Shown piece after piece: positions 9,199-10,475 of a DNA stretch of 10,475 nucleotides (positions are counted from its first letter, which is position 1; the number at the start of each line of letters is the position of its first letter). The notes under the pieces were generated by a model, which worked only from the letters and a program-made list of their open reading frames with translations, ran no database searches and was not told where the DNA came from. The translations under genes and the position numbers were made by a program. Source of the DNA: Hyphochytrium catenoides. Lineage: Eukaryota > Sar > Hyphochytriomycetes > Hyphochytriales > Hyphochytriaceae. The stretch is taken from the NCBI GenBank assembly GCA_900088475.1, contig FLMG01003605.1:1-10475 (forward strand), written 5' to 3'.

Positions 9199-9540
9199 CA
9201 TAGTTCTACGCAACAGAACGAGTGAGAGTGCTGTTGGGCGTCTGGCCTTTGGTCTTCTAACGTTGGCTGCGAAGGTCTGCTAACTACAGCTTTATTGCAT
9301 CATCTTGGGAAGAGAGGCCAATCCTCTTCTTTCAAGGACAAGATCCATTAAGGACAGTCATCCTCGCTAGAGTGGAACTTCGTTCGTCGTCGAGGGCTTT
9401 CTTGCAACTTCTTTGACACCCTGTGCTGAGCTCTTCTCTGAGGTCACAAAAGGATTTGTCGGCCTGCTCTCTTCTGTAGGTAGTAATTGCTTGTCCCGGT
9501 ACCCCTCATTTAGGATTCTTCCTTGTGGCGCTGAAGCTGA

Positions 9541-10475
9541 ATGCTCAGGCGCTTTAGTCTAGCCTTATTTGTGGCAAGTGCCGCTATCTGGCTTCACACA
9601 CACTTTCTGGCTTCAAATAAGCCTCAGCCGCAAGACCTTGTACCACCCAAAGAAGAAGTAAGCGATCTGGACCCTAAGGGTTCCTTGGACAAGCAAGAAA
9701 TGGCGTTTCGGTCGCGTATTGTAAAGCAAGTCGTACTGTCAGTGGAGCAGGGGGAAGGAGTTGGAGCGAGAGTCAGAAGGAGTATTGGGAGGCCGGAGCT
9801 CCGGAACTTTGACCCTTTCCTAATGTTGGATGAGTTCAAGTCTGGCCCTCCGTCTGGTTTTCCTGACCACCCCCATCGAGGGTTTGAGACTGTCACTTAT
9901 ATTCTGCCATCAAGCAAGGGATATTTTCAGCATGAGGACTTCTGCGGCCACAAGGGGACCATTGGCCCTGGAGATCTGCAGTGGATGACAGCGGGAAAGG
10001 GCATCGTACACTCAGAAATGCCACTTGGAGACGAGATCTCACATGGACTGCAGCTCTGGATCAATCTATCTGCTAAGGATAAAATGTGTGACCCAGCCTA
10101 TCAAGAGCTAAAGAAGGAGGATGTCCCTCGCGTCACCAAGGATGGCGTCACCGCAATCGTTATTGCAGGCGAGGCCCTTGGAATCAAGAGCCCTGTGTAT
10201 ACCAGAACTCCAGTTCACTATATCCATTTCCAGTTGGAACCCAATGCCGTTGTCAACCAGCCGATCCCTGAGGGCTGGAACGCGTTTGCCTACACCATAG
10301 AAGGCAAAGTCTCATTTGGAGGCAGCAAACCTATTGGACCCCATCACACCGTGACGCTGGAGCAATATGGAGAGGGAATCACACTATCTAGCGGGGAGGA
10401 AAGTGCTGAATTTGTACTCATATCAGGCCAGCCTCTGAATGAGCCCGTGATGCAGTACGGCCCTTTTGTGATGAA
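9541..10475 (+). CDS. PIR: Pirin (cupin-fold metal protein), 3' end outside window
   Basis: Pirins are bicupin proteins that bind one iron in the N-terminal cupin; known roles are redox-sensitive transcription cofactor and quercetinase activity. The frame is open without an intron for 311 codons to the window edge. The four metal ligands are His110 and His112 (DHPHRGFETVTY) and His157 and Glu159 (GIVHSEMP). Other family signatures are GVGARVRRSIGRPEL, DPFLMLDEF, GDLQWMTAGKG, HGLQLWINL, SGEALGIKSP (here preceded by Ala), VYTRTPVHYI and QYGPFVM. The family homology begins at about residue 54 (ATG 9700). The first 53 codons, from ATG 9541 directly after an in-frame TGA (9538-9540), encode a short basic start (MLRR), about 18 mostly hydrophobic residues and an acidic, Pro-rich linker. 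ATG 9700 has the better context (G at -3 and +4), so it may be the main start. About 20 to 30 C-terminal residues are probably missing. Confidence 0.95.
   Translation, partial: MLRRFSLALFVASAAIWLHTHFLASNKPQPQDLVPPKEEVSDLDPKGSLDKQEMAFRSRIVKQVVLSVEQGEGVGARVRRSIGRPELRNFDPFLMLDEFKSGPPSGFPDHPHRGFETVTYILPSSKGYFQHEDFCGHKGTIGPGDLQWMTAGKGIVHSEMPLGDEISHGLQLWINLSAKDKMCDPAYQELKKEDVPRVTKDGVTAIVIAGEALGIKSPVYTRTPVHYIHFQLEPNAVVNQPIPEGWNAFAYTIEGKVSFGGSKPIGPHHTVTLEQYGEGITLSSGEESAEFVLISGQPLNEPVMQYGPFVM

Larger units (their letters stand above)
8669..9540. promoter_or_regulatory. Divergent intergenic region between NDC80 and pirin
   Basis: The two genes are transcribed away from each other, so this 872-base region must contain both promoters. 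It holds two heptamer arrays and a pyrimidine-rich stretch at about 9101-9142 (+ strand). A TATAAAA at 8734-8740 reads on the + strand about 800 bases before the pirin start, too far to be its TATA box unless there is a long leader. A 98-codon minus-strand open frame (8665-8961) overlaps the first codon of Ndc80 and resembles no protein I know. Confidence 0.5.

Noticed and set aside
1-10475. tRNA genes, CRISPR arrays, transposon or virus remnants, biosynthetic or defence clusters
   Set aside because: I found no tRNA B-box-like pairings, spaced repeats, transposase or integrase motifs, or terminal repeats; the genes present are ordinary eukaryotic housekeeping genes.

Overview
The window is nuclear DNA of an intron-rich eukaryote with a compact genome. 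Four conserved protein genes can be assembled. Their reading frames are broken by very short introns (49 to 88 bases) with GT-AG ends, and many of these carry a CTAAC or CTGAC branch-point-like motif 10 to 25 bases before the acceptor. Every exon chain I propose keeps phase through each junction and gives a total length divisible by three. Short introns with a clear branch motif fit an early-diverging fungus or another compact protist. The gene content (a DEG15/TYSND1 peroxisomal protease and a nu/theta-type polymerase) does not settle the lineage, so I leave it open. I see no bacterial features, mobile elements, CRISPR arrays, tRNA or rRNA.

Layout. (1) Bases 1-86: possibly the last coding exon of an upstream + strand gene. 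(2) 164-2617, +: a peroxisomal Deg15/Tysnd1-type serine protease, 11 exons, 591 residues, ending in the peroxisomal targeting tripeptide SKL. (3) 2618-2647: a 30-base gap between two convergent stop codons, holding a perfect 7-bp inverted repeat. (4) 2648-5676, -: a family A DNA polymerase of the nu/theta type, 4 exons, 938 residues. (5) 5677-6188: a spacer with the Ndc80 3' end and the polymerase 5' flank. (6) 6189-8668, -: the kinetochore protein Ndc80/Hec1, 11 exons, 625 residues. (7) 8669-9540: the divergent intergenic region between Ndc80 and pirin, with two short heptamer arrays and a pyrimidine-rich tract. (8) 9541-10475, +: pirin, running off the window, with an unusual hydrophobic N-terminal extension.

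The genes serve unrelated tasks (peroxisomal protein processing, DNA repair or bypass synthesis, chromosome segregation, a cupin-fold iron protein) and show no sign of a shared pathway. I found no new multi-gene system. The points most worth a second look are a leucine at the usually aromatic O-helix position of the polymerase, a GC-AG intron in the protease, the hairpin between the convergent genes, and a possible two-isoform start for pirin.
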